DNA from: Deinococcus ruber
GTDB lineage: Bacteria > Deinococcota > Deinococci > Deinococcales > Deinococcaceae
DNA: 64,000 bases
Direction of reading: 5' to 3'
NCBI RefSeq assembly: GCF_014648095.1
Contig: NZ_BMQL01000014.1
Coordinates: forward strand, 1-64,000
Shown here: positions 41,963 to 50,867 of the stretch, piece after piece
Layout of the letters: every line of letters begins with the position of its first letter
Numbering within the stretch: the first letter of the stretch is position 1
The notes under the pieces: generated by a model
What the model was told of the DNA's origin: nothing
Database searches by the model: none
Seen by the model: only the letters and a program-made list of their open reading frames with translations
Made by a program: the position numbers and the translations under genes

Positions 41963-42409
41963 ATGCGCTGTCCGTACTGCTCGTTTGCCGACAGCCGGGT
42001 GGTCAATTCGCGCAGCGGCGACGACGGCAGCGCCATCCGGCGGCGGCGCGAATGCCTGAACTGCGCCCGGCGCTTCACCACCTACGAACGCGCTCAGCTC
42101 GAACCGCTGATGGTACTCAAGCGCGGCGGCGTGCGGCAGGCGTTCAACCCCGACAAGCTGCTGCGGGGGCTGGTGCTCGCCACCGAAAAGCGCCCGATCT
42201 CGGCGGAAACCCTGCGGGCCTTTGCCTACGGCTTCGAGGATGAGGTGCAGGCTCCCGAGATCGACTCCCGCGAGATCGGCAAGCGGGCCATGACCTTTCT
42301 GCGCCCGCTCGACGACGTGGCCTACATCCGCTTTGCCAGCGTGTACCGCGACTTCGACAGCCTGGAGCGCTTTATTGAGGAAATTCAGGGCCTCAAGGAC
42401 GAAGGGTAA
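41963..42409 (+). CDS. nrdR: transcriptional repressor NrdR
   Basis: Zinc- and nucleotide-dependent repressor of ribonucleotide reductase genes. The 148-residue protein has the N-terminal zinc ribbon (CPYC at 3-6 and CLNC at 31-34, with RRRRECLNCARRFTTYER). The ATP-cone domain follows (VLKRGGVRQAFNPDKLLRGLVLATEKRPI and IRFASVYRDF). Its start is one base past the stop of the SDR-like gene, so the two are probably co-translated. Target promoters are not in this window. Confidence 0.97.
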   Translation: MRCPYCSFADSRVVNSRSGDDGSAIRRRRECLNCARRFTTYERAQLEPLMVLKRGGVRQAFNPDKLLRGLVLATEKRPISAETLRAFAYGFEDEVQAPEIDSREIGKRAMTFLRPLDDVAYIRFASVYRDFDSLERFIEEIQGLKDEG

Positions 42410-42429
42410 CAGGCGAGGGATAACAGGCG

Positions 42430-42936
42430 TCAGCTGGAGGAAGTGCCCGAACTGGCGTTGGCCGCGTTCTGCTCGTCTTCCAGGGCCTTGTACGCGCACA
42501 GGGCCGCCAGCACCGCCAGTCCGAAGGGAACATCCGGGCTGCCGAGTTCCAGGTCCACATCTTTGCCCTCGATGTGGCCGCCGATACGTCCGCGCACCCG
42601 CTGACCGTCGAGGTGCAGCGCGATGTCTTTGCCGGAAATTCTGCCGCTGTACCGCCCCTGGGCCTGTCCACCCGACAGGTCGGCGTGTACGTCGTCGCCG
42701 TCGATTCGCCCACCCAGACGCACCTGCACGGCATCGGCACTTACCCGCCCGTCGGCATCGAAACCCCCGATATGACCTCCGATACGCCCACTGACGCGCT
42801 CGCCGTCCAGCGTCAGGTGAATGTCTTTGCCCTGAAAGGTTCCCCCGATGCGGCCCGACAGTTCGCGCCCATTCCAGCGGGCATGCAGATCGTAGCCGAG
42901 GCGCAGCCCGCCGATACGTCCGTTCACTTCGCTCAT
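42430..42936 (-). CDS. GRIGG-repeat protein of unknown function
   Basis: A 168-residue protein whose first ~135 residues consist of about six imperfect repeats of 21-23 residues. The consensus is roughly SGRIGGhIxGKDIxLxLDGxxV (units start near residues 6, 28, 50, 72, 94 and 115). A short hydrophobic helix (FGLAVLAALCAYKAL) and a polar Ser/Asn tail follow. The regular glycine turns and alternating hydrophobics suggest a beta-solenoid or stacked beta-meander. No signal peptide. TATCCT six bases before the ATG (leaderless). I know no characterised family that matches. Confidence 0.8.
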   Translation of the reverse strand: MSEVNGRIGGLRLGYDLHARWNGRELSGRIGGTFQGKDIHLTLDGERVSGRIGGHIGGFDADGRVSADAVQVRLGGRIDGDDVHADLSGGQAQGRYSGRISGKDIALHLDGQRVRGRIGGHIEGKDVDLELGSPDVPFGLAVLAALCAYKALEDEQNAANASSGTSSS

Positions 42937-43048
42937 ACGCTCAGGATAGACCTTGCAGGAAAGCGGGGCACCGAACGCTCTCGCCCGGTGCCCCGCCCTC
43001 ATTTCTTTGCTGCTGCTGGCTTACTTCTCAGTGTTTACTTCTCGGCGT

Positions 43049-43612
43049 TTACTTCTCGACCACGTAGGCCCGCTCGATGCGGTCGGGCGTGCCGGGGCCG
43101 CCGGGATTGATGCGGGTGATGCTGTTCAGCACGTCCATTCCCTCGACCACGCGCCCGAAGACGGTATGGCGTCCGTCGAGGTGCGGCGTGGGCACGAAGG
43201 TCATGAAAATCTGCGAGCCGTTGGTGTTGGGGCCACGGTTCGCCATGCTCAGCACGCCGGGCTGATCGTGGCGCTTGCTGGTGCGCTCGTCGGCAAAGTC
43301 GTAGCCGGGGCCGCCCGAACCGGTGCCGGTGGGGTCGCCCGTCTGGGCCATGAAACCGTCGAGAACGCGGTGAAACACGATGCCGTCGTAGTAATGATGG
43401 CGGATCAGGTACACGAAGCTGTTGACGGTGTTGGGCACCTCGTCGGCATCGAGGTCCATCACGATGCGGCCCTTGCTGGTCTCGAAGACCGCCTGATAGT
43501 GCTTGCCCTTCTCGATGCCCTCGCCCATGCCCGGAGCCTTGCCGAAGCGCGTCTGGCGCTCGCTGCTGAGTTCGGGCGTGAGGGTATAGCCTGCCGGAAT
43601 GTAGGGTTCCAT
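43049..43612 (-). CDS. cyclophilin-type peptidyl-prolyl isomerase
   Basis: Catalyses cis-trans isomerisation of prolyl bonds. A 187-residue protein with the cyclophilin core: [66 protein letters not shown] and [16 protein letters not shown]. The active-site Arg (FHR) and Gln/Phe (SQIFMTF) are present. No signal peptide, so it is cytoplasmic. The start MEPYI is chosen because CATAAT lies seven bases upstream (leaderless). A paralogue with a lipobox is directly upstream. Confidence 0.92.
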   Translation of the reverse strand: MEPYIPAGYTLTPELSSERQTRFGKAPGMGEGIEKGKHYQAVFETSKGRIVMDLDADEVPNTVNSFVYLIRHHYYDGIVFHRVLDGFMAQTGDPTGTGSGGPGYDFADERTSKRHDQPGVLSMANRGPNTNGSQIFMTFVPTPHLDGRHTVFGRVVEGMDVLNSITRINPGGPGTPDRIERAYVVEK

Positions 43613-43646
43613 GCAGGCCATTATGCAAGATAGGCCAGCGAAAATG

Positions 43647-43693
43647 GGGAGTGGGAAGTGGGCAGGGCATTCACCCACTCCCTACTTCCCACT
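43647..43693. repeat. intergenic inverted repeat of GTGGGAAGT-like words
   Basis: AGTGGGAAG (43650-43658) pairs with CTTCCCACT (43685-43693), and both arms contain overlapping copies of the word. A 20-base stretch at 43674-43693 is identical to 5018-5037. It lies between the two cyclophilin genes. Confidence 0.6.
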
Positions 43694-43707
43694 CTCCACT
43701 TCCACAT

Positions 43708-44472
43708 TTACTTGTTCTTACTCAGAATCCGCACGCTCAGAATCTTGTCGTTGGTGATGCCCGCAATCGGCACTTCCTGCCCGGTGCTGGGGTCGGCGGT
43801 GGCAGTGCGCGTCAGTTTTGCCAGCACGTCCTGACCCTTCACGACCTTGCCGAACAGGTTGTATTTGCCGTCGAGAAAATCGGCAGGCGCAAAGGTCATG
43901 AAGAACTGCGAACCGTTGGTATTGGGGCCGCTGTTCGCCATCGCCAGCATGCCGGGCGCGTCGAATTTCAGGCTCTGGCGAATCTCGTCGGCAAATGCGT
44001 AGCCGGGGCCACCCTGCCCCCACGTCGCCTGCTCGCCCTTCAGGGTGTTCGGGTCGCCGGTCTGCGCCATGAAGCCGTCGAGGACACGGTGAAACAGAAT
44101 GCCGTCGTAGAAGTGATTGCGGGCCAGCGTGATGAAGTTATTGACCGTTACAGGCGTCTTGTCTTCGTACAGATCGGCCAGAATCTGCCCCTTGCTGGTG
44201 TCGATCAGGGCGTAGTAGTCGGTGCCGTCCTTGAGCGTGCGGGCAGGCTCGGCGGCGAACTTGTACACCGGCTTGCTGCTGACCGGAGCGACCAGGGTAT
44301 AGCCGCTGGGAATGGCCCCCGGTGCGCTGACAGCAGGCGTGGCCGGGGTCGCAGGCGTGGTGGTGTCGGTCTTGGCGGAATCGGTCTTGGTATCGGTGCT
44401 GGCGGTATCGGCAGCCTTTTTACAGGCCACCAGCGAGAGCAGCAGCAGCGTGAGCACGGCGGCATTCTTCAT
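43708..44472 (-). CDS. cyclophilin-type peptidyl-prolyl isomerase, lipoprotein
   Basis: A 254-residue extracytoplasmic paralogue of the preceding isomerase. The signal peptide ends in the lipobox LLSLVAC (Cys near residue 17). A Thr/Ser/Ala-rich linker follows, then the cyclophilin domain with [15 protein letters not shown] and [26 protein letters not shown]. It probably assists folding of exported proteins at the cell surface. TACACT at 44480-44485 (plus-strand AGTGTA) is seven bases from the ATG (leaderless). Confidence 0.92.
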   Translation of the reverse strand: MKNAAVLTLLLLSLVACKKAADTASTDTKTDSAKTDTTTPATPATPAVSAPGAIPSGYTLVAPVSSKPVYKFAAEPARTLKDGTDYYALIDTSKGQILADLYEDKTPVTVNNFITLARNHFYDGILFHRVLDGFMAQTGDPNTLKGEQATWGQGGPGYAFADEIRQSLKFDAPGMLAMANSGPNTNGSQFFMTFAPADFLDGKYNLFGKVVKGQDVLAKLTRTATADPSTGQEVPIAGITNDKILSVRILSKNK

Positions 44473-44541
44473 CGGGGTCAGTGTAGCGGAGCCGCGTAAG
44501 AAAGGCGTGATGCTGTACAGCCACAGGCCCTGCCGCCCGGC

Positions 44542-45675
44542 TCAGTCGCGCCGCGTCCCGAGCAGCCGTTCCACAGCGTCCATGCGGCTCTGAACCTCTT
44601 CACGGCTCTCCCCCACCACGTTCACGTGTCCCAGCTTTCGGCCCGGCCTGTTGGCCTTGTGATACCAGTGCAGCCGCGTTCCCCGCAGGCATTCCAGGCC
44701 GTCCCAGTCGGGTTCGTCACCTTCTTCCCAGCCCAGGATATTGACCATACCGCACGGCAGCAGCGGCCCGAAGTCTTGCAGTGGCAGGCCCAGCGCCGCC
44801 CGCACCGCCGCCTCGAACTGGCTGACGCCGCCGCCGTCCTGCGTCAGATGCCCGGAGTTGTGCACACGCGGGGCGACCTCGTTGACCAGCAGTTCGCCGC
44901 CCGGAAGCTCGAAAAATTCCAGCGTGATCAGGCCGACCACGTCCCAGGCTTCTGCAACAGAGCGGGCGATGCGCCGAGCGTGCTGTTCGGTGCCGACCCC
45001 GCCCGGCGCGGCGCTGCTGGCCGCCGGAAAGATGCTGCGCCTCAGAATGCCGCCCGCATGAACGTTCTCGACCAGCGGGCCATAGCTGATGGTGCCGTCC
45101 TGCCCGCGTGCCACCCCCAGACTGACCTCGCGCACAAAAGGCACCAGCCCCTCCAGCACGCAGGGCACGCCGCCCATCTCCTTCCACGCCGCCCGCAACT
45201 CGGCAGCACTGCCGATCCGCGCCTGTCCTTTGCCGTCGTAGCCGAGTTCCGACGTTTTGAGAATGCCGGTGCCGCCCACCGTTTTCAGCGCCCCCGACAG
45301 GTCGGCAGCGTGTTCGATGACGACATAGGGCGCAACTTCGGCTCCGGCCTCCACCAGCGCGGCCTTCTCGCGGGCGCGGTGCTTGCTGAGGTGCAGCACG
45401 GCAGGCGACGGACGCAGCGGCACGCGGCCCTGAAGCGCGGCGGTCGCCTCGGTGGGCACGTTCTCGAATTCCAGCGTCACGGCGTCGCACTGGGCCAGCT
45501 GGTCCAGGCCCGCCGCATCGGTGTAAGCGGCCTGAAGGTGTTCGGCACTCAGGCGGGCCGGAGCCTGCGGATCGGGTTCCAGCACCACGCAGCGCACACC
45601 CAGCGGAATGGCCGCCAGCGACAGCATCTGCGCCAGTTGCCCGCCCCCCAGAATGCCGAGAGTGTAGATCTTCAT
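44542..45675 (-). CDS. purK: N5-carboxyaminoimidazole ribonucleotide synthase
   Basis: ATP-grasp enzyme of purine synthesis that carboxylates AIR to N5-CAIR with ATP and bicarbonate. The 377-residue protein shows GILGGGQLAQMLSLAAIPLG at the N terminus, the ATP-binding GGTGILKTSELGYDGKGQ loop and the metal site EFFELPGGELLVNEVAPRVHNSGH. The ATG overlaps the purE stop by four bases, so the two are coupled. Confidence 0.96.
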   Translation of the reverse strand: MKIYTLGILGGGQLAQMLSLAAIPLGVRCVVLEPDPQAPARLSAEHLQAAYTDAAGLDQLAQCDAVTLEFENVPTEATAALQGRVPLRPSPAVLHLSKHRAREKAALVEAGAEVAPYVVIEHAADLSGALKTVGGTGILKTSELGYDGKGQARIGSAAELRAAWKEMGGVPCVLEGLVPFVREVSLGVARGQDGTISYGPLVENVHAGGILRRSIFPAASSAAPGGVGTEQHARRIARSVAEAWDVVGLITLEFFELPGGELLVNEVAPRVHNSGHLTQDGGGVSQFEAAVRAALGLPLQDFGPLLPCGMVNILGWEEGDEPDWDGLECLRGTRLHWYHKANRPGRKLGHVNVVGESREEVQSRMDAVERLLGTRRD

Positions 45676-46187
45676 GCCTCGCCCGCCTGGGGGTGGCCCT
45701 CGAAATACGGATCGTCCAGCACGGCCCGCGTCTGGGCAGCGCGGTAGGCGTCCAGACGTTGCCGCACGTCCAGATCGGTTCCGGCCAGCAGCGCAGCGGC
45801 GAACAGCGCAGCGTTCTTGGCCCCCGCTGGCCCGATGGCGAAGGTGGCGACCGGCACCCCGGCGGGCATCTGCACGATGCTCAGCAGGCTGTCCTGACCG
45901 CTGAGCGCCCGCGACTGCACAGGCACGCCCAACACCGGCACCCGCGTAAAGGCCGCCAGCATGCCCGGCAGATGCGCCGCGCCGCCCGCTCCGGCGATGA
46001 TGGCCCGCAGGTTCAGGCGTTCGGCACGCGCCGCGTAGGTGGGCAGCAGGTGGGGCGTGCGGTGGGCGCTCAGCACGCGCACTTCGTAGGGAACGGCGAG
46101 GGCTTGCAGCACTTCCAGCGCCCCGGACATGGTGTCGTAATCGCTTCGGCTGCCCATGACGACGCCGATGAGGGGTTGGGGGGTCAT
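45672..46187 (-). CDS. purE: N5-carboxyaminoimidazole ribonucleotide mutase
   Basis: Converts N5-CAIR to CAIR, the step after PurK. The 171-residue class I PurE has GVVMGSRSDYDTM, VLSAHRTPHLL with the active-site histidine, AGAGGAAHLPGMLAA and LLSIVQMPAGVPVATFAIG. TAAACT (plus-strand AGTTTA, 46195-46200) lies seven bases before the ATG (leaderless). Everything upstream of that box to the mqnC promoter is the large repeat element. Confidence 0.96.
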   Translation of the reverse strand: MTPQPLIGVVMGSRSDYDTMSGALEVLQALAVPYEVRVLSAHRTPHLLPTYAARAERLNLRAIIAGAGGAAHLPGMLAAFTRVPVLGVPVQSRALSGQDSLLSIVQMPAGVPVATFAIGPAGAKNAALFAAALLAGTDLDVRQRLDAYRAAQTRAVLDDPYFEGHPQAGEA

Positions 46188-46249
46188 GGGGGGTAGTTTA
46201 TCGGGGATTTGGGGGGTTTGGTTTCGGTTGGCTGGGGGATCGGATGTTG

Positions 46250-46370
46250 CTTTGGATGCCTACCCCCCCAGCCCCCCTCTCCAGAGGACAGGGGGGAGCG
46301 AACAGATTCGTCAAGCGCTGTCGCAGTCTGGAAGCGGCGTGCTCTGTCTTCGCCCGTTGCAGCGTTTGAT
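46250..46370 (+). repeat. left terminal inverted repeat of copy A
   Basis: Runs from TTTGGATGCCTACCCCCC through GTCAAGCGCTG and GGAAGCGGCGTG to CGCCCGTTGCAGCGTT. The reverse complement of 46745-46868 follows it with scattered mismatches. Confidence 0.8.
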
Positions 46371-46744
46371 CTTGTTGGTTGCTGCACCACGACCGGCGTA
46401 AGGCCGCTTCGTTCATGTTTCCAAATCGCCCAATCTAGCGCTGTCAAAGCCCTGCCTGGGCGCGGCCTTCATCGCCCACAACCCTCGGTCAGTTATCTGT
46501 TCTGCCTGCCCTGTCATTCCCACATCGGCCGCTTCAACAGCAACAGCATCAGAAAGCAAGCGCTCTGGCTTCTCTGACAAAAGTAGACGATGCGGGGCGA
46601 AGCCTGGAAGCTCAGCAACATGGACGCCGCACCGCCTTCGGCGCATTGAGGCGCGGCACTGTGGAGCGAACTTGGCAACTTCAACGAAATGGGCAACCAA
46701 ATCAACTGGAGCGCATCGGCGCGGCAGTGGATGATTCACAACAG

Positions 46745-46868
46745 GATGCAACGTTGTAACGGACGAAGAAAGGGCACGCCGCTTCCAGACGGCGACCAGC
46801 GCTTGACGCTCTGTTAGCTCCCCCCTGCCCGGTGGGGTAGGGGGGCTGGGGGGGTAGGCATTCAAAGC
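46745..46868 (-). repeat. right terminal inverted repeat of copy A
   Basis: Contains CACGCCGCTTCC, CAGCGCTTGACGC and the G tracts GGGG, GGGGGG and GGGGGGG close together (46834-46856), a possible G-quadruplex on the plus strand. It is the inverse of the left end. Confidence 0.8.
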
Positions 46869-46953
46869 AGCCACCAATCTCCCACCCAACCGCAAACCCC
46901 CCACCGTAACCCTCCCCGCCCTCCCAACCCCACCCCAGGCGTACCATACATCC

Positions 46954-48147
46954 ATGACCCTTCCCGATCAAAAGCCCCTCGAAACCCCAGCCAGCGCGGC
47001 CCTGCTGGAAAAGGCGGAACGCGGCGAGCGCCTGAACCACGCCGAAATCACGGCGCTTTACAGCCTGCCCCTGCCCGACGTGGCGGCGGTGGCCCACCAT
47101 CTGCGGCTTCAGCGCAGCGCCCCCGACACCGCCACCTTCCTGATCGACCGCAATATCAATTACACCAACATCTGCAACGTGGGCTGCAATTTCTGCGCCT
47201 TCTACCGCACGCCTCGCCAGAAGGACAGCTATACGCTCGACTACGACGCGATTTCGGCCAAGATCACCGAGCTGGAAGCAGTGGGCGGCACCCGAATTCT
47301 GATGCAGGGCGGCGTGAATCCGGCGCTGGGGCTGGAGTATTACACCGGGCTGCTGCGGCACATCAAGGCGCACCATCCGAGTATCCGCATCGAGGCGTTT
47401 TCTCCGGAAGAAGTGCTGTTCATGGAGAAGACCTTCGGGCTGAGCCTGGACGCGCTGCTCGATACCCTGATCGAAGCGGGCCTGGACGGGCTGCCGGGCG
47501 CGGGCGGCGAGATCCTGGAAGACGACGTGCGGGCCAAAGCCGCGCCAGCACGCATCCGCAGCAACGACTGGTTCCGCATTCTCGATGCCGCGCAGGCCAA
47601 GGGGCTGTACACCATTTCCACCATGGTCATCGGCTTTGGCGAAAGCTTCGAGCAGCGGGCCAGCCACCTGCTCAAGATCCGTGACCAGCAGGACCGGGCG
47701 CTGGCGCTGTATGGCAACGGCTTTTCCGGCTTCGCCATGTGGACGCTTCAGACCGAAAATACCCGGCTGGCTGGCAAGGCTCCGGGAGCCAGCGCCCACG
47801 AGTACCTGCAACAGCTCGCCATCGCCCGCATCGCGCTCGACAACGTGCCCAACATCCAGGCGTCGTGGCCCGCGCAGGGGTTCAAAGTGGCTCAGGCAGC
47901 GCTGTATTACGGCGCGTCGGATCTGGGCAGCACCATGCTCGAAGAGAACGTGGTGAGTGCGGCGGGCAACCATCACCGCCACAACGCCACCGTGCGCGAA
48001 CTCGTGCGGATTGCCCACGACGCCGGGTTCCGGCCTGCCATCCGCAACAGCCGCTTTCAGATTCTGGAATACCCCGATGTGGACATCTATCTGGGAACCG
48101 GCGCAAACGCCACCTTGGAAGAGGAACGGGCCGTCGGCGCAGGCTGA
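46954..48147 (+). CDS. mqnC: cyclic dehypoxanthinyl futalosine synthase
   Basis: Radical SAM enzyme of the futalosine menaquinone pathway that cyclises dehypoxanthinyl futalosine. The 397-residue protein has the cluster motif C74-x3-C78-x2-C81 within RNINYTNICNVGCNFCAFYR, ILMQGGVNP and DGLPGAGGEILEDDVR, all typical of MqnC. TACCAT at 46942-46947 lies six bases before the ATG. The region upstream is the repeat element. A strong terminator follows. Together with the UbiA-type gene at 18384 it indicates menaquinone made by the futalosine route. Confidence 0.94.
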   Translation: MTLPDQKPLETPASAALLEKAERGERLNHAEITALYSLPLPDVAAVAHHLRLQRSAPDTATFLIDRNINYTNICNVGCNFCAFYRTPRQKDSYTLDYDAISAKITELEAVGGTRILMQGGVNPALGLEYYTGLLRHIKAHHPSIRIEAFSPEEVLFMEKTFGLSLDALLDTLIEAGLDGLPGAGGEILEDDVRAKAAPARIRSNDWFRILDAAQAKGLYTISTMVIGFGESFEQRASHLLKIRDQQDRALALYGNGFSGFAMWTLQTENTRLAGKAPGASAHEYLQQLAIARIALDNVPNIQASWPAQGFKVAQAALYYGASDLGSTMLEENVVSAAGNHHRHNATVRELVRIAHDAGFRPAIRNSRFQILEYPDVDIYLGTGANATLEEERAVGAG

Positions 48148-48156
48148 AGAGTGCCA

Positions 48157-48203
48157 GAGAAGCGGGGCCGAAACGATTTCAACACGTTTCGGCCCCGCTT
48201 CTC
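48157..48203. terminator. bidirectional terminator between mqnC and plsX
   Basis: A perfect 19-base stem (48157-48175 with 48185-48203) with a nine-base loop lies in a convergent gap of 71 bases, ideal for ending both transcripts. Confidence 0.92.
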
Positions 48204-48218
48204 ACTTCACACCGACTT

Positions 48219-49238
48219 CTAAGCCTGCCCTGTCATCGCCACCGTCAGGCGCTCGATCAGCCGCGACTGGTACGCTCTGTCGGCCCGCAGCAGGGCATTT
48301 TTGACGGCCCGCGCATCGGCGCTGCCATGCCCGATGTACGACAGGCCCTTGACCCCGATCAGGAGGCTAGCCCCATACGTACTGGGGTCGAGCCGCGCCG
48401 CCACGCCGCGCAGCGCTCCGCGCACCAGCAGCGCTCCGGCCTTGCTCAGCAGGCTGCTGGAAAGGGCGTCGCGCACCCAGCCGAACAGCACCTTCGCCTC
48501 GCCCTCGGCCAGCTTCAGCACGATGTTGCCGGTAAAGCCGTCGGTCACGACGATATCGGTGGTGCCCTTCAGGATGTCGCGCCCCTCGACATTGCCGTGA
48601 AAGTTCAGCCCCGGCATCTGCCGCAGCAGCGCGTGGGCTTCCAGCGTCAGGGCATTGCCCTTGTGGTCTTCCTCCCCGATGCTCAACAGGCCCACGCTGG
48701 GGCTGGCCTTGTCTTCGACCACGCTCAGGTAGGTGCTGGCGAGTTGCGCCCACTGCGCCAGATACGCGGGCTTCACGTCGGCATTGGCTCCCACGTCGAG
48801 CAGCGTCACGAAGCCCGTTTTCGACGGCAGGTGCGCGAGGATGGCGGGCCGGTCAACGCCTTTCAGGCGGCCCAGCGTCAGCAGCGAACTCGCCATGCTG
48901 GCCCCGCTGTGCCCCATGCTCACCACCGCGCTGGCCCGGCCTTCCTTGACCAGTCCGTTCGCCACGTTGATGCTCGCCTCGCGCCTGCCGCGCACGTCAC
49001 TGGCGTGTTCGTCCATGCCGATCACGTCGGGGGCGTCCACGATTTCCAGCGGCAACGACGCGCTGTCCTCGTACCTGCCCAGTTCGGCATGCAGCCGCAC
49101 CCGGTCGCCCACCAGCAACACCTTCACGCCTGCGCGGGCGGCCTGCACGGCTCCCTCGACCAGCGGGGGAGCACCGAAATCGCCGCCCACCGCGTCCAGC
49201 GCCACCGGAAGGCGGTCAGAGACTTCCGGCACGGTCAT
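48219..49238 (-). CDS. plsX: phosphate acyltransferase PlsX
   Basis: Makes acyl-phosphate from acyl-ACP at the start of phospholipid synthesis. The 339-residue protein has VALDAVGGDFGAPPLVEGAVQAA, MGHSGASMASSLLTLGRLKGV, LLDVGANADVKP, VSLLSIGEE and the VVTDGFTGNIVLKLAEG segment. Its ATG shares a base with the stop of the NYN-domain gene (TGATG), indicating coupling. No fabD/H genes follow here. Confidence 0.95.
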   Translation of the reverse strand: MTVPEVSDRLPVALDAVGGDFGAPPLVEGAVQAARAGVKVLLVGDRVRLHAELGRYEDSASLPLEIVDAPDVIGMDEHASDVRGRREASINVANGLVKEGRASAVVSMGHSGASMASSLLTLGRLKGVDRPAILAHLPSKTGFVTLLDVGANADVKPAYLAQWAQLASTYLSVVEDKASPSVGLLSIGEEDHKGNALTLEAHALLRQMPGLNFHGNVEGRDILKGTTDIVVTDGFTGNIVLKLAEGEAKVLFGWVRDALSSSLLSKAGALLVRGALRGVAARLDPSTYGASLLIGVKGLSYIGHGSADARAVKNALLRADRAYQSRLIERLTVAMTGQA

Positions 49239-49828
49239 CAGCGTTCGTCCGTGTCGGCGGCGGCGGTCATGTAGAACGGACGAACGGCCTCGGTGCGGGT
49301 TCCCTCGCGGCCCTCGCTGGGCAGGCGATAGCCGGGGCGCTCGACCTGCTCGCGAATGTCCTTGAAATCCACGTATTCATCGGCAGCGTTGCGAAGCTCG
49401 TAACTGGTCATCTCGGGAATGCTCGCCACCACCACGCGCTTTCCACGCGCCCGCAGCACCTCGGCGGGGCGCTCGAAGTCGCCGTCACCGGTCAGCAGCA
49501 CGGCCGTGTCGTAGCGGTCGATGGTCGAAAGCAGGTCGGTCACGATCTCGATATCGAGATTGGCGTGGCGGTGCGTATCGCCGTGGTCGTCGGTGCTTTC
49601 CTTCAGCGTCTTGGTACGCACCGTATAGCCCATGTATGTCAGGGCGTCGATAAAGCGCTTCTGCTTGTCGTCGATGCTGATCGGCACCGCCGTGTAGTAA
49701 TAGGCGTTATACAGCTGTCCCATCGCGGCGAAGTGTTCCAGAATCTTGCGGTGATCGAAATTCCAGCCCAGGCGTTTGGCCGCCGCATACACATTTGCTC
49801 CGTCAATAAACAGTCCGATACGTTCCAT
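49238..49828 (-). CDS. NYN domain (LabA/DUF88) protein
   Basis: A 196-residue protein of the PIN-like NYN fold, with predicted metal-dependent RNase-like acidic residues: IGLFIDGANVYAAAKRLGW (Asp near residue 7), HANLDIEIVTDLL and VLLTGDGDFERPAEVLRARGKRVVV. Its C-terminal tail (about 40 residues) is specific. LabA-like proteins are linked to clock output in cyanobacteria and to RNA processing elsewhere. The role here is unknown. A GGGGGA ribosome binding site precedes the ATG at 49828. It is translationally coupled to plsX. Confidence 0.88.
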   Translation of the reverse strand: MERIGLFIDGANVYAAAKRLGWNFDHRKILEHFAAMGQLYNAYYYTAVPISIDDKQKRFIDALTYMGYTVRTKTLKESTDDHGDTHRHANLDIEIVTDLLSTIDRYDTAVLLTGDGDFERPAEVLRARGKRVVVASIPEMTSYELRNAADEYVDFKDIREQVERPGYRLPSEGREGTRTEAVRPFYMTAAADTDER

Positions 49829-50037
49829 ACAATCCCCCGAAGTGCCGCTGTCACCGCGTCTGTGCAGGAAGCTCAGAACCGGGCCAGCAAAGGTAAGTCT
49901 GATGCAGTGGATAGCTGCGCGAATGAACACAATCAAACGAAGTCAATGAACTGCTCCGCGCCGCTCCAGCAGAGCAGGCGCTCACTGGCAGCATACTGGA
50001 CGCTTCCAGACATGGGAAGACCGAGGTGCTTAAGGGT

Positions 50038-50385
50038 TTATCCCGCTGGCAGCGCAGGTCGCAGCCCTTCATGGTGCAGCGCCGCCCACACATCAAGGCG
50101 AAGCTGCTTCAGATCGACGCCGCCATACATTGGGGGCAAGATGTCCAGATGTCGCAACGCCTTATCGTAATTGCGGTGCGTCAACGACCCGTAATGCCAG
50201 CGTTTGTGCAGCGCCGCCGCCAGCAGAATCAATCCCTGCACGAAATGGCGCTCGTCGCCCTGGGCGCTCATCCACACGCCTTCCCAGGCCTCGTGTGCCT
50301 CCCACCACTCGCCCTGCGCGAACAGCTCTGCTCCGCGCCACAGCTCGGGGCGAAGATCAGGCGGCACCACCGATGAAGGAGTCAT
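50038..50385 (-). CDS. DUF309 family protein
   Basis: A 115-residue helical protein of DUF309. The hallmark GAELFAQGEWWEAHEAWEGVWM (with the E-x-HE pattern) and FVQGLILLAAALHKRWHYGS are present. The family function is unknown. TAATCT (plus-strand AGATTA, 50391-50396) is five bases from the ATG (leaderless). It is divergent from the thioredoxin gene. Confidence 0.9.
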   Translation of the reverse strand: MTPSSVVPPDLRPELWRGAELFAQGEWWEAHEAWEGVWMSAQGDERHFVQGLILLAAALHKRWHYGSLTHRNYDKALRHLDILPPMYGGVDLKQLRLDVWAALHHEGLRPALPAG

Positions 50386-50475
50386 ACGGCAGATTAGGTC
50401 GTCCTCAAGGCCTGCTCAAGTTGAAAGCTAACGTTCGTCACTGGTACTTTAGAAAACAGAGTGTAAACTTGCACC

Positions 50476-50805
50476 ATGAAGCCGATGGAACTCACGGACA
50501 GCAATTTTAAGGGCGAGATTTCTGAGGGTCTGACACTGGTGGACTTCTGGGCACCGTGGTGCGGCCCGTGCCGCATGATCGCCCCGGTGGTCGAGGAAAT
50601 CGCCAGTCAGTACGAGGGCAAGGTCAAGGTGGGCAAGGTCAACGTGGACGACAACCAGCAGACGGCCATGCAGTTCCGCGTCATGAGCATTCCCACCCTG
50701 ATCCTCTTCAAAGACGGCCAGCCGGTCGAGGGCGTCGTGGGCGCACAGCCCAAGCGTGCCTTCGAGGCACTGCTCGACAAGCACCTGGCAACCGTCGCCA
50801 ACTGA
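50476..50805 (+). CDS. trxA: thioredoxin
   Basis: Small disulfide reductase of 109 residues with the active site WCGPC at 28-32, the cis-proline loop in [12 protein letters not shown] and the [17 protein letters not shown]-terminal helix. TAAACT at 50464-50469, six bases before the ATG, indicates a leaderless message. An intrinsic terminator follows at 50832-50867. Confidence 0.96.
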   Translation: MKPMELTDSNFKGEISEGLTLVDFWAPWCGPCRMIAPVVEEIASQYEGKVKVGKVNVDDNQQTAMQFRVMSIPTLILFKDGQPVEGVVGAQPKRAFEALLDKHLATVAN

Positions 50806-50831
50806 AGACTCTGCGCCTCAAAGCCTGAAGT

Positions 50832-50867
50832 ACAGCCGCTCATCACGGCGGATGAGCGGCTGTTTTT
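50832..50867 (+). terminator. intrinsic terminator after trxA
   Basis: ACAGCCGCTCATC (50832-50844) pairs perfectly with GATGAGCGGCTGT (50851-50863), followed by TTTT. Confidence 0.93.

Larger units (their letters stand above)
46201..46941. mobile_element. non-coding palindromic repeat element, copy A
   Basis: About 740 bases between the -10 boxes of divergent purE and mqnC. It is homologous over its whole length to copy B at 58802-59518. It has long inverted ends (46250-46370 against 46745-46868), strong C/G tracts and a shared core with the block of roughly 46570-46700. No frame is open in both copies, so it appears non-autonomous. It resembles a large MITE or an amplified regulatory palindrome. 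No target-site duplication was recognised. Confidence 0.75.

Noticed and set aside
46184..46955. Reading frames inside repeat copy A as genes, including a minus-strand stretch with TDRGLWAMKAAPRQGFD also found in altered form in copy B
   Set aside because: The local similarity of the translated stretch follows from the DNA repeat itself. The frames continue differently and end at different places in the two copies, and no start signal is shared.
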